Source: JBHOQX01 sp042408595
Lineage (GTDB): Bacteria > Chloroflexota > Chloroflexia > Chloroflexales > Roseiflexaceae
Reading direction: 5' to 3'
Length of the DNA: 62,135 nucleotides
Assembly (NCBI GenBank): GCA_042408595.1
Contig: JBHOQX010000030.1
Location: 1-62,135 of the forward strand
Part shown: in pieces, positions 41,204 through 49,342 of the stretch
How positions within the stretch are numbered: the stretch's first letter is position 1
How the letters are laid out: the number at the start of each line of letters is the position of its first letter
The notes under the pieces: model-generated
What the model was told of the DNA's origin: nothing
Database searches by the model: none
The model's input: only the letters and a program-made list of their open reading frames with translations
Program-made: the position numbers and the translations under genes

Positions 41204-43408
41204 ATGGACACCTTCGTCATTACGCTCAACTGGCGCGGGCTGCTGTTGCTCGCCGGCCTCTGGCTCCTGGTCGTCGTCGTGGCGCTGCGGGTGATCGACG
41301 GGTTGTTCCCGCCGCTGCAACGGGGCGGCAGCCCGACCAGCGCACCACCCCCACCCGGTGTGCCGCGGCGGCCCGCCGGCCCAGCCACGGCCCGCCCCGA
41401 CATCCGCCCGGACATCGCTTCCACGCCGGTCAACCAGGCGTACTGGCGCGCCAACCTGCGGCTGATCGCCTGGCTGCTGCTGATCTGGGCCGGGGTGTCG
41501 TTCATGCCGGCAGCGCTGGCACCCTGGCTCAACCGGATCGAGCTGTTCCTCGGCTTCCCCCTGGCGTACTACATGGGCGCGCAGGGCTCGCTGGTCGTCT
41601 TCCTCGGCCTGGTGACGGCGTACGCCTGGCGGGCCGGCCGCCTGAGCGAGCGCTTTCGGGCGGCCCCGCGCGAGCCGGGCGTCACTCACGAGCGCCGCGC
41701 CGCACAGTGGCGCACCGGCCAGCTATATGTTGCCTTTACGCTCGGCTTCGCGCTATTCGCGCTGGTCTCGGGGGAGATCGAAATCAGCGTCGGCCTGCCG
41801 ATCAATCTGGTCGGTTGGGCGATGCTGATCATCACCCTTGGCGTCTATGCCGTGATCGGGCTGACCAACCGGGCCGAAACGCTGGACGACTACTTCGTCG
41901 CCGGGCGGCGGATTCCGGCCGTTTTCAACGGCATGGCGATCGGTGCGGACTGGATGAGCGCGGCTTCGTTCATCTCGATGGCTGGCACGCTCTGGCTGCT
42001 CGGCTACGAGGGGCTGGCCTATCTGATGGGCTGGACGGGCGGCTACGTGCTGCTGGCGCTGCTGCTCGCGCCGTACCTGCGCAAGTTCGGCCAGTTCACC
42101 CTTCCGGATTTCATCGCTGCCCGCTACGACGGCAGCCGGGCGCGGGTCGTCGCGGCGATCATCGGTGTGCTGATCTCGTTCACCTATGTCACCGCGCAGG
42201 TCGCCGGGATCGGCATCATCATGAGCCGGTTTCTGGGCGTACGCTACTTTCCCGGGGTGCTGATCGGCCTCGGCGCGGTGCTGTTCTGCTCATACCTCGG
42301 CGGGATGCGGGCGATCACCTGGACACAGGTGGCGCAGTTGATCGTGCTGCTGCTGGCCTACCTCGCGCCGGTTACGCTGCTCTCGCTGCGCGAGACGGGC
42401 GTGCCGCTGCCGCAAATCATATACGGCGACGCGCTGCGTCATATCGCCGACCTGGAGCGCGCGCTCGGCATCACCAAGGCGTACGTCGCGCCGTACAACG
42501 ACTGGACGATGTGGCACTTTCTCGCGCTGATGCTCTGCCTGATGCTCGGCACCGCCGGGATGCCACACATCCTGGTGCGCTTCTACACGGTTCCGGATGT
42601 GCCCGCCGCCCGCCGCAGCGTCAGTTGGGCGTTGTTCTTCATCCTGCTGCTGTACCTGTCGGCGCCGGCCTATGCGGCCTTCTCGCGCTGGGAGATCCTG
42701 CAAAACGTGATCGGGCGGCCCGTGACGAGCGTGCCGGAGTGGGCGACGAACTGGGCGAACGCCGGGCTGGTGTCGATCAACGACACCAACCGCGATGGTG
42801 TGCTCCAATTCAGTGAGTTCACGATCAACTCTGACCTGGTGGTGCTGGCGACGCCGGAGATCGTCGGGCTGCCGCACGCGGTTGGCGCGCTGGTGGCGGC
42901 GGGCGGGCTGGCCGCGGCGCTCTCCACCGCGGACGGTCTGCTGATGGTGATCGCCTCGGCGCTGGCGCACGATATCTACGCCCGTACGCTCAACCCGAAC
43001 GCCACCGCCCGCACCCGCCTGCTGCTCGGCCGCGCGATGATCTTCACTGCTGCCGTCGCCGCGGCGATTGTCGCGACGCGCCGGCTGGGGATCATCGTGC
43101 AACTAGTCGCCTGGGCCTTCTCGATCGCCGCGGCGACCTTCTTTCCGGCGCTGGTGCTCGGCATTTTTTGGAAGGGGACGACCGGCAAGGGCGCTGTCGC
43201 CGGGATGCTGGCCGGCCTAGGGGTGACGCTCGGCTACATGCTGCTGAACCTGCGCGATCCGTCGTTCCAGGTGTTGGGCATCACCGATGTCGCCGCCGGG
43301 GTGTTCGGCATCCCGGTCAACTTCGCCGTGACCGCTGTCGTGAGCCGGCTGACCGGCCCACCCTCGCCCGCCGCACAGGCACTGGTCGATTCGCTTCGGC
43401 AGCCCTAG
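41204..43408 (+). CDS. Sodium/solute symporter with fused small (DUF4212) subunit, VC_2705/ActP-like
   Basis: 734 residues. A first helix (about 8-30) and a Pro-rich linker precede YWRANLRLIAWLLLIWAGVS to YAWRAGRL (about 72-150), which is the small subunit DUF4212 normally encoded by a separate gene. The large SSS subunit follows with thirteen or so helices: TLDDYFVAGRRIPAVFNGMA, YVTAQVAGIGIIMSRFLGVR and AAGGLAAALSTADGLLM. Residues 527-538, DTNRDGVLQFSE, fit a canonical EF-hand calcium loop in an extramembrane loop. It probably imports acetate, another carboxylate or an amino acid with Na+. ATG 41189 is an alternative start; neither has a clear ribosome site. Confidence 0.88.
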   Translation: MDTFVITLNWRGLLLLAGLWLLVVVVALRVIDGLFPPLQRGGSPTSAPPPPGVPRRPAGPATARPDIRPDIASTPVNQAYWRANLRLIAWLLLIWAGVSFMPAALAPWLNRIELFLGFPLAYYMGAQGSLVVFLGLVTAYAWRAGRLSERFRAAPREPGVTHERRAAQWRTGQLYVAFTLGFALFALVSGEIEISVGLPINLVGWAMLIITLGVYAVIGLTNRAETLDDYFVAGRRIPAVFNGMAIGADWMSAASFISMAGTLWLLGYEGLAYLMGWTGGYVLLALLLAPYLRKFGQFTLPDFIAARYDGSRARVVAAIIGVLISFTYVTAQVAGIGIIMSRFLGVRYFPGVLIGLGAVLFCSYLGGMRAITWTQVAQLIVLLLAYLAPVTLLSLRETGVPLPQIIYGDALRHIADLERALGITKAYVAPYNDWTMWHFLALMLCLMLGTAGMPHILVRFYTVPDVPAARRSVSWALFFILLLYLSAPAYAAFSRWEILQNVIGRPVTSVPEWATNWANAGLVSINDTNRDGVLQFSEFTINSDLVVLATPEIVGLPHAVGALVAAGGLAAALSTADGLLMVIASALAHDIYARTLNPNATARTRLLLGRAMIFTAAVAAAIVATRRLGIIVQLVAWAFSIAAATFFPALVLGIFWKGTTGKGAVAGMLAGLGVTLGYMLLNLRDPSFQVLGITDVAAGVFGIPVNFAVTAVVSRLTGPPSPAAQALVDSLRQP

Positions 43409-43538
43409 CCTGTGAGGCAGGGGCCGGAGGGAGCAGGACGCCCTCGATCACCCGCCGCCCAGAGCGGTAGGACGATGGACGCAAGGAAGGTCCTATCGCA
43501 GCGGACGGCCGTGCCTCCCGCCGGCTGGGCGTCACGCG

Positions 43539-45158
43539 CTACGCACTGCTGCGCATGTACCCCATCTCCGCCAGGGCGCGCCGGGCCTCGCCGGCCTCGT
43601 CCCACGGCACTTTTGCTTCGCCGTAGAAGATGCACCCCTCGTGGCCCTTGCCGAGCAGCAGCACAATATCGCCGGGGCGGGCGTGGGCGAAGGCGGCGCG
43701 GATGGCCGCGGCGCGGTCGGGGATGCGCAGGTAGCCGCGGCCCTCGCGCAGGCCGGCGCGTTCGGCCCCCGCCGCGATCTCGGCGATGATCGCCTCGCGG
43801 TCCTCCAGCCGCGGGTCTTCGTCGGTCAGCACCAGCAGGTCGCAGGCGCGCCCGGCGATCTCCCCTTGCAACGGGCGCTTCTCGCGGTCGCGCTCGCCGG
43901 CGCTGCCGAAGACCGCGATCAGCCGCCCCTCGGCCAGCGGCCGGATGACCGCCATGAGCTTCTCGAACGAGCCGGGGGTATGGGCGTAGTCCACCAGCAC
44001 GGTGAAGGGCTGGCCGGCATCGATCCGCTCCATCCGCCCACGCACCCCCGGCACGCGCTCCAGCGCGGCCACCGCGGCAGCGAGCGGCACGCCCTCGGCA
44101 CAGGCGACGGTCAGCGCCGCCAGCGCGTTGTGGACATTGAACTCGCCGGTGAGCTGCAGGCGCGGCGCGGCCTCGCCCCATGGCGATGTGACGCGGAAGG
44201 CCAGCCCGTCGCGGCTGGCGCGCACATCGTGGGCGCGGACATCCGCCGGCGCGCGCACGGCATAGGTCAGCCGCTCCGCCCCCGCCGGTGCGGCGTCGAG
44301 AAACATTCGGTGGTGCGGGTCGTCGGCGTTGACGATTGCCCGTTTGCGCCGTTTGTGCGGTGACGGACGACCGACGAAGGACGCAGGTACGCGTGGAGCA
44401 GCCGAAAAGGTCCTCGGAAGAGACGGGCTGCCTTCGTCCTTGGTCTCCGGCGCTGCGTCCTCCCCGAGCATCGCAAACAGCCGCGCCTTGTCGCGGCGAT
44501 ACTGCTCGACCGTGCCATGAAAATCGAGGTGCTCCTGGGTGACGTTCGTCAGCACCGCTATGTCGAAGGCGCAGCCGGCCAGCCGGTTCCAGCGGGCCGA
44601 GAGGGCGTGTGAGGTCGCCTCCAGTACGGCGTAATCGCAGCCGGCCTCCGCCATGTCGCGCAGCAGCGCCTGCACCTCCGGCGCTTCCGGCGTGCTCTGC
44701 CGGGTGTCGTTGGCCCACTGCCGCCCGGCAACTTTGAAATCGACCGTGCCGAGCAGCCCGGTGGTATGGCCGCCCGCCTCCAGCGCGATGCTGGTGAGAA
44801 AGGTGGTCGTCGTCTTGCCGTCGGTACCGGTCACCCCGACGACGCGCATCCGCTGGCCAGGGTAGCCGAACAGCGCCGCCGCCAGCGGACCGAGCGCGGC
44901 GCGGGCATTCGGCACGCGGGCCGCCGGCGCGCCGATCCGCCCATCCCACGCCGCGTCTTCGTAGACCACCGCCGCCGCGCCACGGGCCAGCGCCTGCGGG
45001 ATGAACGCGTGCCCGTCGTGGTGAAAGCCGCGATAGGCGACAAACAGCGCGCCCGGCGCCGCCGCGCGCGAGTCGTAGACGATGGACGCGATCTCGGCGT
45101 CGCCCGGCGCGGCAACCCGGGCTTCCGGCAGCACGGTGAGCAGTTCGGCGAAGCGCAT
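43539..45158 (-). CDS. murE: UDP-N-acetylmuramoyl-tripeptide synthetase
   Basis: Adds the third amino acid to UDP-MurNAc-L-Ala-D-Glu in peptidoglycan synthesis. 539 residues, longer than typical (about 490). The three Mur ligase domains are present: GVTGTDGKTTTTFLTSIALE (about 108-127), NVTQEHLDFHGTVEQYRRDK, FNVHNALAALT, VLVDYAHTPGSF and TDEDPRLED. The diamino-acid motif reads DPR rather than DNPR, so DAP, Lys or Orn cannot be told apart. About 38 residues (233-271) between FAMLGEDA and AIVNADDP are an unusual insertion rich in repeat words. Single gene. Confidence 0.93.
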   Translation of the reverse strand: MRFAELLTVLPEARVAAPGDAEIASIVYDSRAAAPGALFVAYRGFHHDGHAFIPQALARGAAAVVYEDAAWDGRIGAPAARVPNARAALGPLAAALFGYPGQRMRVVGVTGTDGKTTTTFLTSIALEAGGHTTGLLGTVDFKVAGRQWANDTRQSTPEAPEVQALLRDMAEAGCDYAVLEATSHALSARWNRLAGCAFDIAVLTNVTQEHLDFHGTVEQYRRDKARLFAMLGEDAAPETKDEGSPSLPRTFSAAPRVPASFVGRPSPHKRRKRAIVNADDPHHRMFLDAAPAGAERLTYAVRAPADVRAHDVRASRDGLAFRVTSPWGEAAPRLQLTGEFNVHNALAALTVACAEGVPLAAAVAALERVPGVRGRMERIDAGQPFTVLVDYAHTPGSFEKLMAVIRPLAEGRLIAVFGSAGERDREKRPLQGEIAGRACDLLVLTDEDPRLEDREAIIAEIAAGAERAGLREGRGYLRIPDRAAAIRAAFAHARPGDIVLLLGKGHEGCIFYGEAKVPWDEAGEARRALAEMGYMRSSA

Positions 45159-45230
45159 AGCACTCTTCCAGAACAGCGTGGGCACCAACCAGCGACGACA
45201 GCCGCCCGTCTGCCGTCCCATACCCCCGTC

Positions 45231-46007
45231 CTATGTGGCTGCCGAAGTATAGGGATCGCCCGGGTGGCTGTCAAACCGCCCTTGCCAGGGCGCCGCCAGT
45301 AGTTCGCGCACGGCAGGCAGCATCGTCGCCACGACCAGATCGGCCCCCGCTGCGCCGAGGTGTGCGCCATCGCACAGTAGGCGGTAGCCGCGCCGCGCGC
45401 CGAGCGTCGGGTAGCTCGCGCCGCGCAGCGCGATGGCGCCCCAGTCGCGCAGCGGCGTCCAGATGCGGTAGGGCGGGCCGGGGCGCGGGTCGGCGCGCAT
45501 GGCCGCCAGGAACGCCGCGCGCAGGTCGATCAGCGGCAGCCCCTCCTGTACGGCCAGCGCCCGCACCACCGCGGCGTAGGCATCCACCAATGCCTGAGCC
45601 GGATCAGCCGGGTCTTCGCCGAGGGTCGTCAGGGTGCAGAGCGCTACGCGGGCACTCGTCCGCCGTCGCAGCACGGCCAGCAGGTGGCGGTAGGCCCGCC
45701 CGAAGCGCGCCGGCGTCAGCCGCACCCAGACGTGCTTGCCCAGGCCGTAGTAGCAGCGCAGGGCCTGCTCGCCATAGGCCGTGCCCAGGTCGTTCAGGCC
45801 GATCAGGATCGTCACGGCGTCCGGGCGCAGCGCCACAACATCCCGCTCGACGCGGCGCAGCAGGTTGAGCACGGTATCGCCGTTCACCCCAGCATTGACG
45901 ACACGCGCCTCCGGCAGAGCAGCGCGCAGCCGCTCGACATACGACGCGCCGATCGTCCCCTGGGTCAGGCTGTCGCCAAAGCAGACCAGTGTTCGCCGTA
46001 CTGCCAC
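45231..46007 (-). CDS. SGNH/GDSL-type hydrolase
   Basis: 258 residues. Block I CFGDSLTQG carries the catalytic Ser, block II Gly is in VVNAGVNGDT, block III is ILIGLNDLGT and the C-terminal DGAHLGAAGADLV supplies Asp and His (block V). Such enzymes hydrolyse ester or acyl groups on lipids or sugars. No signal peptide, so cytoplasmic. Start is a GTG at 46007, just before the first strand; longer forms run into the divergent promoter region. Confidence 0.83.
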   Translation of the reverse strand: MAVRRTLVCFGDSLTQGTIGASYVERLRAALPEARVVNAGVNGDTVLNLLRRVERDVVALRPDAVTILIGLNDLGTAYGEQALRCYYGLGKHVWVRLTPARFGRAYRHLLAVLRRRTSARVALCTLTTLGEDPADPAQALVDAYAAVVRALAVQEGLPLIDLRAAFLAAMRADPRPGPPYRIWTPLRDWGAIALRGASYPTLGARRGYRLLCDGAHLGAAGADLVVATMLPAVRELLAAPWQGRFDSHPGDPYTSAAT

Positions 46008-46064
46008 GCCGCCCCCGACCGAATGCCGCCGTGGGCGGCATGATAGCGGATCATGGCCGAGGCA

Positions 46065-46073
46065 TGCTATACT
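46065..46073 (+). promoter_or_regulatory. Extended -10 promoter
   Basis: TGCTATACT, 23 bp before ATG 46097, in the short divergent space to the SGNH gene. Confidence 0.5.
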
Positions 46074-46096
46074 CAGCAGGCACATGCGAGGTGACG

Positions 46097-46447
46097 ATGG
46101 ATGCCGCCGCCTTGAGCCAGCTTCGCGCGCTGCTCTCCGACCGCGCCGAAGTCAAATCGCAGATCGTCGCGCTGACCGAGGAGATGCGCCGGATCGAGGA
46201 GCAGATCGCGCTGCTGATCGCCGACGAAAGCCGTCCGGTGCGGGTGCCCGGCTTCGGCAGCGTCGTGCTCAGCGTCCCGTCGATCGTCACAACCTTCGAT
46301 CCGGACGCCCTGCGCGAGCTGATCCAGTCGCTCCGCGAGACCGGGCACGCCGACATCGCCGACGAGATCGCCGGCTGCACCAAGCAGGTGCAGCGCGCCG
46401 GCGGCCTGCGGATCGCCCCCGAGCGTAGCCGCGGACGTGAACCGTAG
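46097..46447 (+). CDS. Small coiled-coil protein of unknown function
   Basis: 116 residues. The first 45 (SQLRALLSDRAEVKSQIVAL and TEEMRRIEEQIALLI) form a coiled coil, followed by VRVPGFGSVVLSVPSIVTTF, a beta-like stretch, and an acidic helical end. The order coiled coil then small beta domain recalls phage Gp157/Sak-like or recombination-mediator proteins, but no confident family match. It has its own -10 box and GAGGTGACG upstream. The C-terminal RSRGREP is basic. It is convergent with the sigma/nuclease fusion, 20 bp away. Confidence 0.6.
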   Translation: MDAAALSQLRALLSDRAEVKSQIVALTEEMRRIEEQIALLIADESRPVRVPGFGSVVLSVPSIVTTFDPDALRELIQSLRETGHADIADEIAGCTKQVQRAGGLRIAPERSRGREP

Positions 46448-46467
46448 GCCCACGGGCATGCGCGCGC

Positions 46468-47829
46468 TCACGCTCCACTGCGCCCCTCTGTGGCTTCACC
46501 GGCGGGCGGCGCGCCGATCAGCGGCCCCTCGCCCTCGAACAGGACATCCACCACCTGTACCGCGCCGGGTGGCATCGGTGCTGGCGCGCCCGGCTGGCCA
46601 TGGGTGATTCGCTCCCACTCCTCCGGATGCACCAACAGCCGCATCCGCTCCCGGGGGCCGGGCAGCCGCACCTCGATCAGCCGCTGCCCTTCCCACTCCA
46701 CCTCGCGTGTCGCCGCCTGGTCCACCGGGGCGAGCAGGCGCAGGTTGACCAGCTTCGGCGGGCCGCCAAGCTGGATCACTGTCGGCTCCTGTCCCTCCGG
46801 TGCCGCCTCGACGACGCCGACCTCATCCAGCACCCCGCGTGCCACGAACACCGGCGCGCCGGCGCGCACCGCCAGGGCGAACGCGTCGCTCGGGCGCGAG
46901 TCGATGCGGAAACGCGCATCCTCCCGCACTACGATCACCTCGGCGAAGAAGGTGGAGTTCGCCAGCCGGCTGACGATCACCCGCTCGACCGTCGCGCCAA
47001 GCGTTTGCAGCACCTGCAGTGTCAGGTCGTGCGTCATCGGGCGATCCGGCGCGACGCCCTGCAGCGCCAGCGCGATCGCATCGGCCTCGAACGGGCCGAT
47101 CCAGATCGGCATGGTCCGCTCGCCGCCCTGCTCACGCAGCATCACGACGCGGTGCTGGCTCACCATGCCGATTCGAATCGAATCGACGGTCACTGGAACC
47201 AGATCGTGCTCTTCCATAGCCTGTTCCTTTCGCGCATGCCCATCGGTTCCCAGCCACTCCCGGGCGAGCGGGGCGAGCGCGCGCCGCAATTGCCGCCGCC
47301 CCTTGAAAAGCCGGCCCTTCACCGTGCTCACCGGCACGCCCAGCAGCGTCGCCAGCTCGGCGTAGCTATACCCCTGGAGATAGTAGCCGATCGCCACCTC
47401 GCGGTTGACCGACGACAGTGCGGTCAGTGCGGCGATGATCGCGTTGTGGATCTCGCGAGTGGCGTAGACCTCTTCCGGCAGCCGCGCCGGCGCCGCCCAC
47501 AGCACCGGGCCATCCGCCCCGTCGCCCAGCGCCTCCAGCGACCAGACCAGGCGTCGGCGCAGCGCCATGCGCGCTAGGTTGGCCGCGATCGCGTGCAGCC
47601 ACGCCCCGAACCGCGCCGGCGCATCGAGGCGCGCCAGGCCGAGAAACGCCTGCAACGCCGCCTCCTGCGCCACATCCTGCGCCTCGACCGGCGAGCCAAG
47701 CAGCCGCCGGCACAGGCGCTCGACACTGGCATAATGGCGCACGAGCAACGGCTCGAACGCCGCCCGCTCGCCGGCGAGCGTCAGCGTGACCAGTTCAGCA
47801 TCGCTCAGGCTGTCGTACCGCGTTGTCAT
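46468..47829 (-). CDS. ECF sigma factor fused to bifunctional nuclease (DUF151) domain
   Basis: 453 residues in one uninterrupted frame. N-terminal sigma region 2 (about 20-90: VEAQDVAQEAALQAFLGLAR, FGAWLHAIAANLARMALRRR) and region 4 (about 130-190: YSYAELATLLGVPVSTVKGR, LFKGRRQLRRAL) form a complete ECF sigma. A 15-residue linker leads to a BFN/DUF151 domain (about 208-345: VTVDSIRIGMVSQHRVVMLR, GERTMPIWIGPFEADAIALA, RIDSRPSDAFALAVRAGAPV). A further 100 residues (beta-rich, Pro-rich end) are unassigned. DUF151 proteins cleave DNA and RNA. No anti-sigma gene is adjacent, so the fused domain may control the sigma. ATG 47829 lacks an obvious ribosome site. Confidence 0.87.
   Translation of the reverse strand: MTTRYDSLSDAELVTLTLAGERAAFEPLLVRHYASVERLCRRLLGSPVEAQDVAQEAALQAFLGLARLDAPARFGAWLHAIAANLARMALRRRLVWSLEALGDGADGPVLWAAPARLPEEVYATREIHNAIIAALTALSSVNREVAIGYYLQGYSYAELATLLGVPVSTVKGRLFKGRRQLRRALAPLAREWLGTDGHARKEQAMEEHDLVPVTVDSIRIGMVSQHRVVMLREQGGERTMPIWIGPFEADAIALALQGVAPDRPMTHDLTLQVLQTLGATVERVIVSRLANSTFFAEVIVVREDARFRIDSRPSDAFALAVRAGAPVFVARGVLDEVGVVEAAPEGQEPTVIQLGGPPKLVNLRLLAPVDQAATREVEWEGQRLIEVRLPGPRERMRLLVHPEEWERITHGQPGAPAPMPPGAVQVVDVLFEGEGPLIGAPPAGEATEGRSGA
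47217..47236 (-). promoter_or_regulatory. Internal ribosome binding site and start inside the sigma/nuclease gene
   Basis: On the minus strand GAAAGGAACAGGCT ends directly at an in-frame ATG (47217-47215) that begins MEEHDLVPVTVDS, exactly the first residues of the DUF151 domain. AAGGA with a 7-bp spacing is a better site than that of the full-length start. It would give a separate 249-residue nuclease. Confidence 0.5.
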
Positions 47830-47883
47830 TCTGCTGGTTGGTTGCGCCAGGAGCGGCAAAAGTTACCTGGCGCCCGCCACACC

Positions 47884-47966
47884 AGGGGCTGGGGGCTGGA
47901 GGCTGGGGGCTGGGGGGCGCGGGCAGTCACCCATTCCTAATCCGCAGTCTGCAATCTGCAATCGCA
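47884..47966. repeat. Tandem short repeats between minus-strand genes
   Basis: 47884-47918 repeats the 7-mer unit GGGGCTG and variants (GGGCTGGGGGCTGGAGGCTG). 47945-47966 on the minus strand reads GCGATTGCAGATTGCAGAC, beginning right after the HAD stop codon at 47967. Confidence 0.75.
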
Positions 47967-48713
47967 CTATGTGGCATTCCACCGCGCGAGCAACGCTGGC
48001 AGTTCGGGCAGGTTGTCGATGGTCGCGTCGGGGCGGAGGTCCGTGGGCAGAGGGAACTCGTCGCCGCGGTGCCACACCGCACGTAGCCCGGCCCCCTGTG
48101 CCCCGGCGATGTCCTCGCGCGGGTTATCGCCGACGAAGACCGCCTCCGCCGGGGCGACGCCGAGCGCCGCGCAGGCATGGTGGAAAATACGCGCGTCCGG
48201 CTTCCAGATGCCAGCATCGCCGGAGAAGATCGTGTGTTCGAGGTGGGCCAGCAGCCCATGCTTGTCCAGGTCTTCCAAATGGAGCTCGGCCGGCCACATG
48301 GTGTTCGAGATCAGGGCGGTGCGGTAGCCGACGGCGCGTAGCCAGGTGAGCGTCTCGGCGGCGCCGGGCATCGCGGTGAGCCCATCGCGCAGCGGGCGGG
48401 CGTAGTGGCGGGCGGCCTCCAGCAGCGCCGCTTCATCGAGCCTCAGGCGGTGCGCCGCCGCGCCCGCCGCGATCCAGTCCACCGCGCGCAAGCTGATCTG
48501 GCCGCCCGTTGCCTGCTGCCACCCCTCCGCCAGCCGCTGGAACATCGCCTCGACATACTCGTCTTCGTGCGGCGGCAGCGGGTGGCCCTGGTCCAGCAGG
48601 TAGCGGTAGATGCCGCGAATGCCAGCATCCTCCATGTCGCGCCACGTGCGCATACCCTCCCGCCGGTAGCGCAGAAGCGTTCCGCCCATATCGAAGATCA
48701 CGGCGCGAATCAT
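47967..48713 (-). CDS. HAD-family hydrolase (phosphatase, subfamily IA)
   Basis: 248 residues. Motif I VIFDMGGTLL is present but the second nucleophile Asp (DxD) is Gly, as in many FDMGGT members. Motif II is ALISNTMWP, motif III Lys in IWKPDARIF, motif IV VFVGDNPREDIAGAQGAG. The cap domain (about 20-95) is helical. Phosphoglycolate-phosphatase or nucleotidase type; substrate unknown. Start 48713 begins directly with strand 1, 40 bp downstream of the 115-bp repeat copy B, whose DNA lies in the likely leader. Confidence 0.86.
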   Translation of the reverse strand: MIRAVIFDMGGTLLRYRREGMRTWRDMEDAGIRGIYRYLLDQGHPLPPHEDEYVEAMFQRLAEGWQQATGGQISLRAVDWIAAGAAAHRLRLDEAALLEAARHYARPLRDGLTAMPGAAETLTWLRAVGYRTALISNTMWPAELHLEDLDKHGLLAHLEHTIFSGDAGIWKPDARIFHHACAALGVAPAEAVFVGDNPREDIAGAQGAGLRAVWHRGDEFPLPTDLRPDATIDNLPELPALLARWNAT

Positions 48714-48752
48714 GTCACACCTGGTGGTATCAGGAGCCAGCACGGAGACGGT

Positions 48753-48866
48753 CAGACGGGCAGACGATCCGCAATCACAACATGGCCAGCGGCCAGCGGA
48801 CCAGACAGCGCCAAAGCGAAGGGGAGACGAGCCAGGCGACCGCCCTCAACACTCAGCCCGCAGAAC
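48753..48866 (-). repeat. 115-bp dispersed repeat, copy B
   Basis: Minus-strand copy of the element at 41031-41146, sharing GTTCTG, TGAGTGTTGAGGGCGGTCGC, GCTGGCCGCTGGCC, TTGTGATTGC and GTCTGCCCGTCTG in the same order. It starts next to the stop of the upstream coiled-coil gene and ends 40 bp before the HAD start codon. Confidence 0.85.
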
Positions 48867-49184
48867 TCACCCCTCACCCCTGCCCCCTGCCTCGCCCTTC
48901 CGCGTCGCTGCCGCCTCGACGATCTTCCGCAGGTAGTCCTGCCATGCCTGACGGTTCTCGAAGGTGATCCGCTTGACGCGCTCGATATCACCGGTGTCGG
49001 CGGCGTCGTTGGCGCGCGCCAGCGTCTCCTGGAAGGCGCGGGCCAGGTCAGCGACGGCGCGGCGCATCTCGGCGTTCATCGCGCGCTGCCGCTCAAGCTC
49101 GGCCTGGAGGTAGGCGATCAGGCGCCGGGCCTCGGCTACTTTGGTCTCAAGTTGCTGGAGGTGGTCCAATTCGCGCTGCGTCAT
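48867..49184 (-). CDS. Small coiled-coil protein of unknown function
   Basis: 105 residues, almost all helical: a heptad-rich stretch LDHLQQLETKVAEARRLIAY to about residue 65, then VKRITFENRQAWQDYLRKIV. No family recognised. The start 49184 is the first ATG before the coiled coil. The last dozen residues (RKGEAGGRGEG) are low complexity and coincide with the edge of repeat copy B, so the original C-terminus may have been altered by the repeat. Same direction as the HAD gene. Confidence 0.55.
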   Translation of the reverse strand: MTQRELDHLQQLETKVAEARRLIAYLQAELERQRAMNAEMRRAVADLARAFQETLARANDAADTGDIERVKRITFENRQAWQDYLRKIVEAAATRKGEAGGRGEG

Positions 49185-49342
49185 GTGGCGGACGAAGGGC
49201 GACCGGTGGTCAAACCTGTGCCCACGGCGTTTCAATACCGCTCAAAGCAAGGGTATGGAGGGGCGGCACACGATCAAGCATCCCCGCTGTCAATACTCTC
49301 TCACCGTAGACCTTCTGCACTGTGCATTTTGCACGTTCCATT

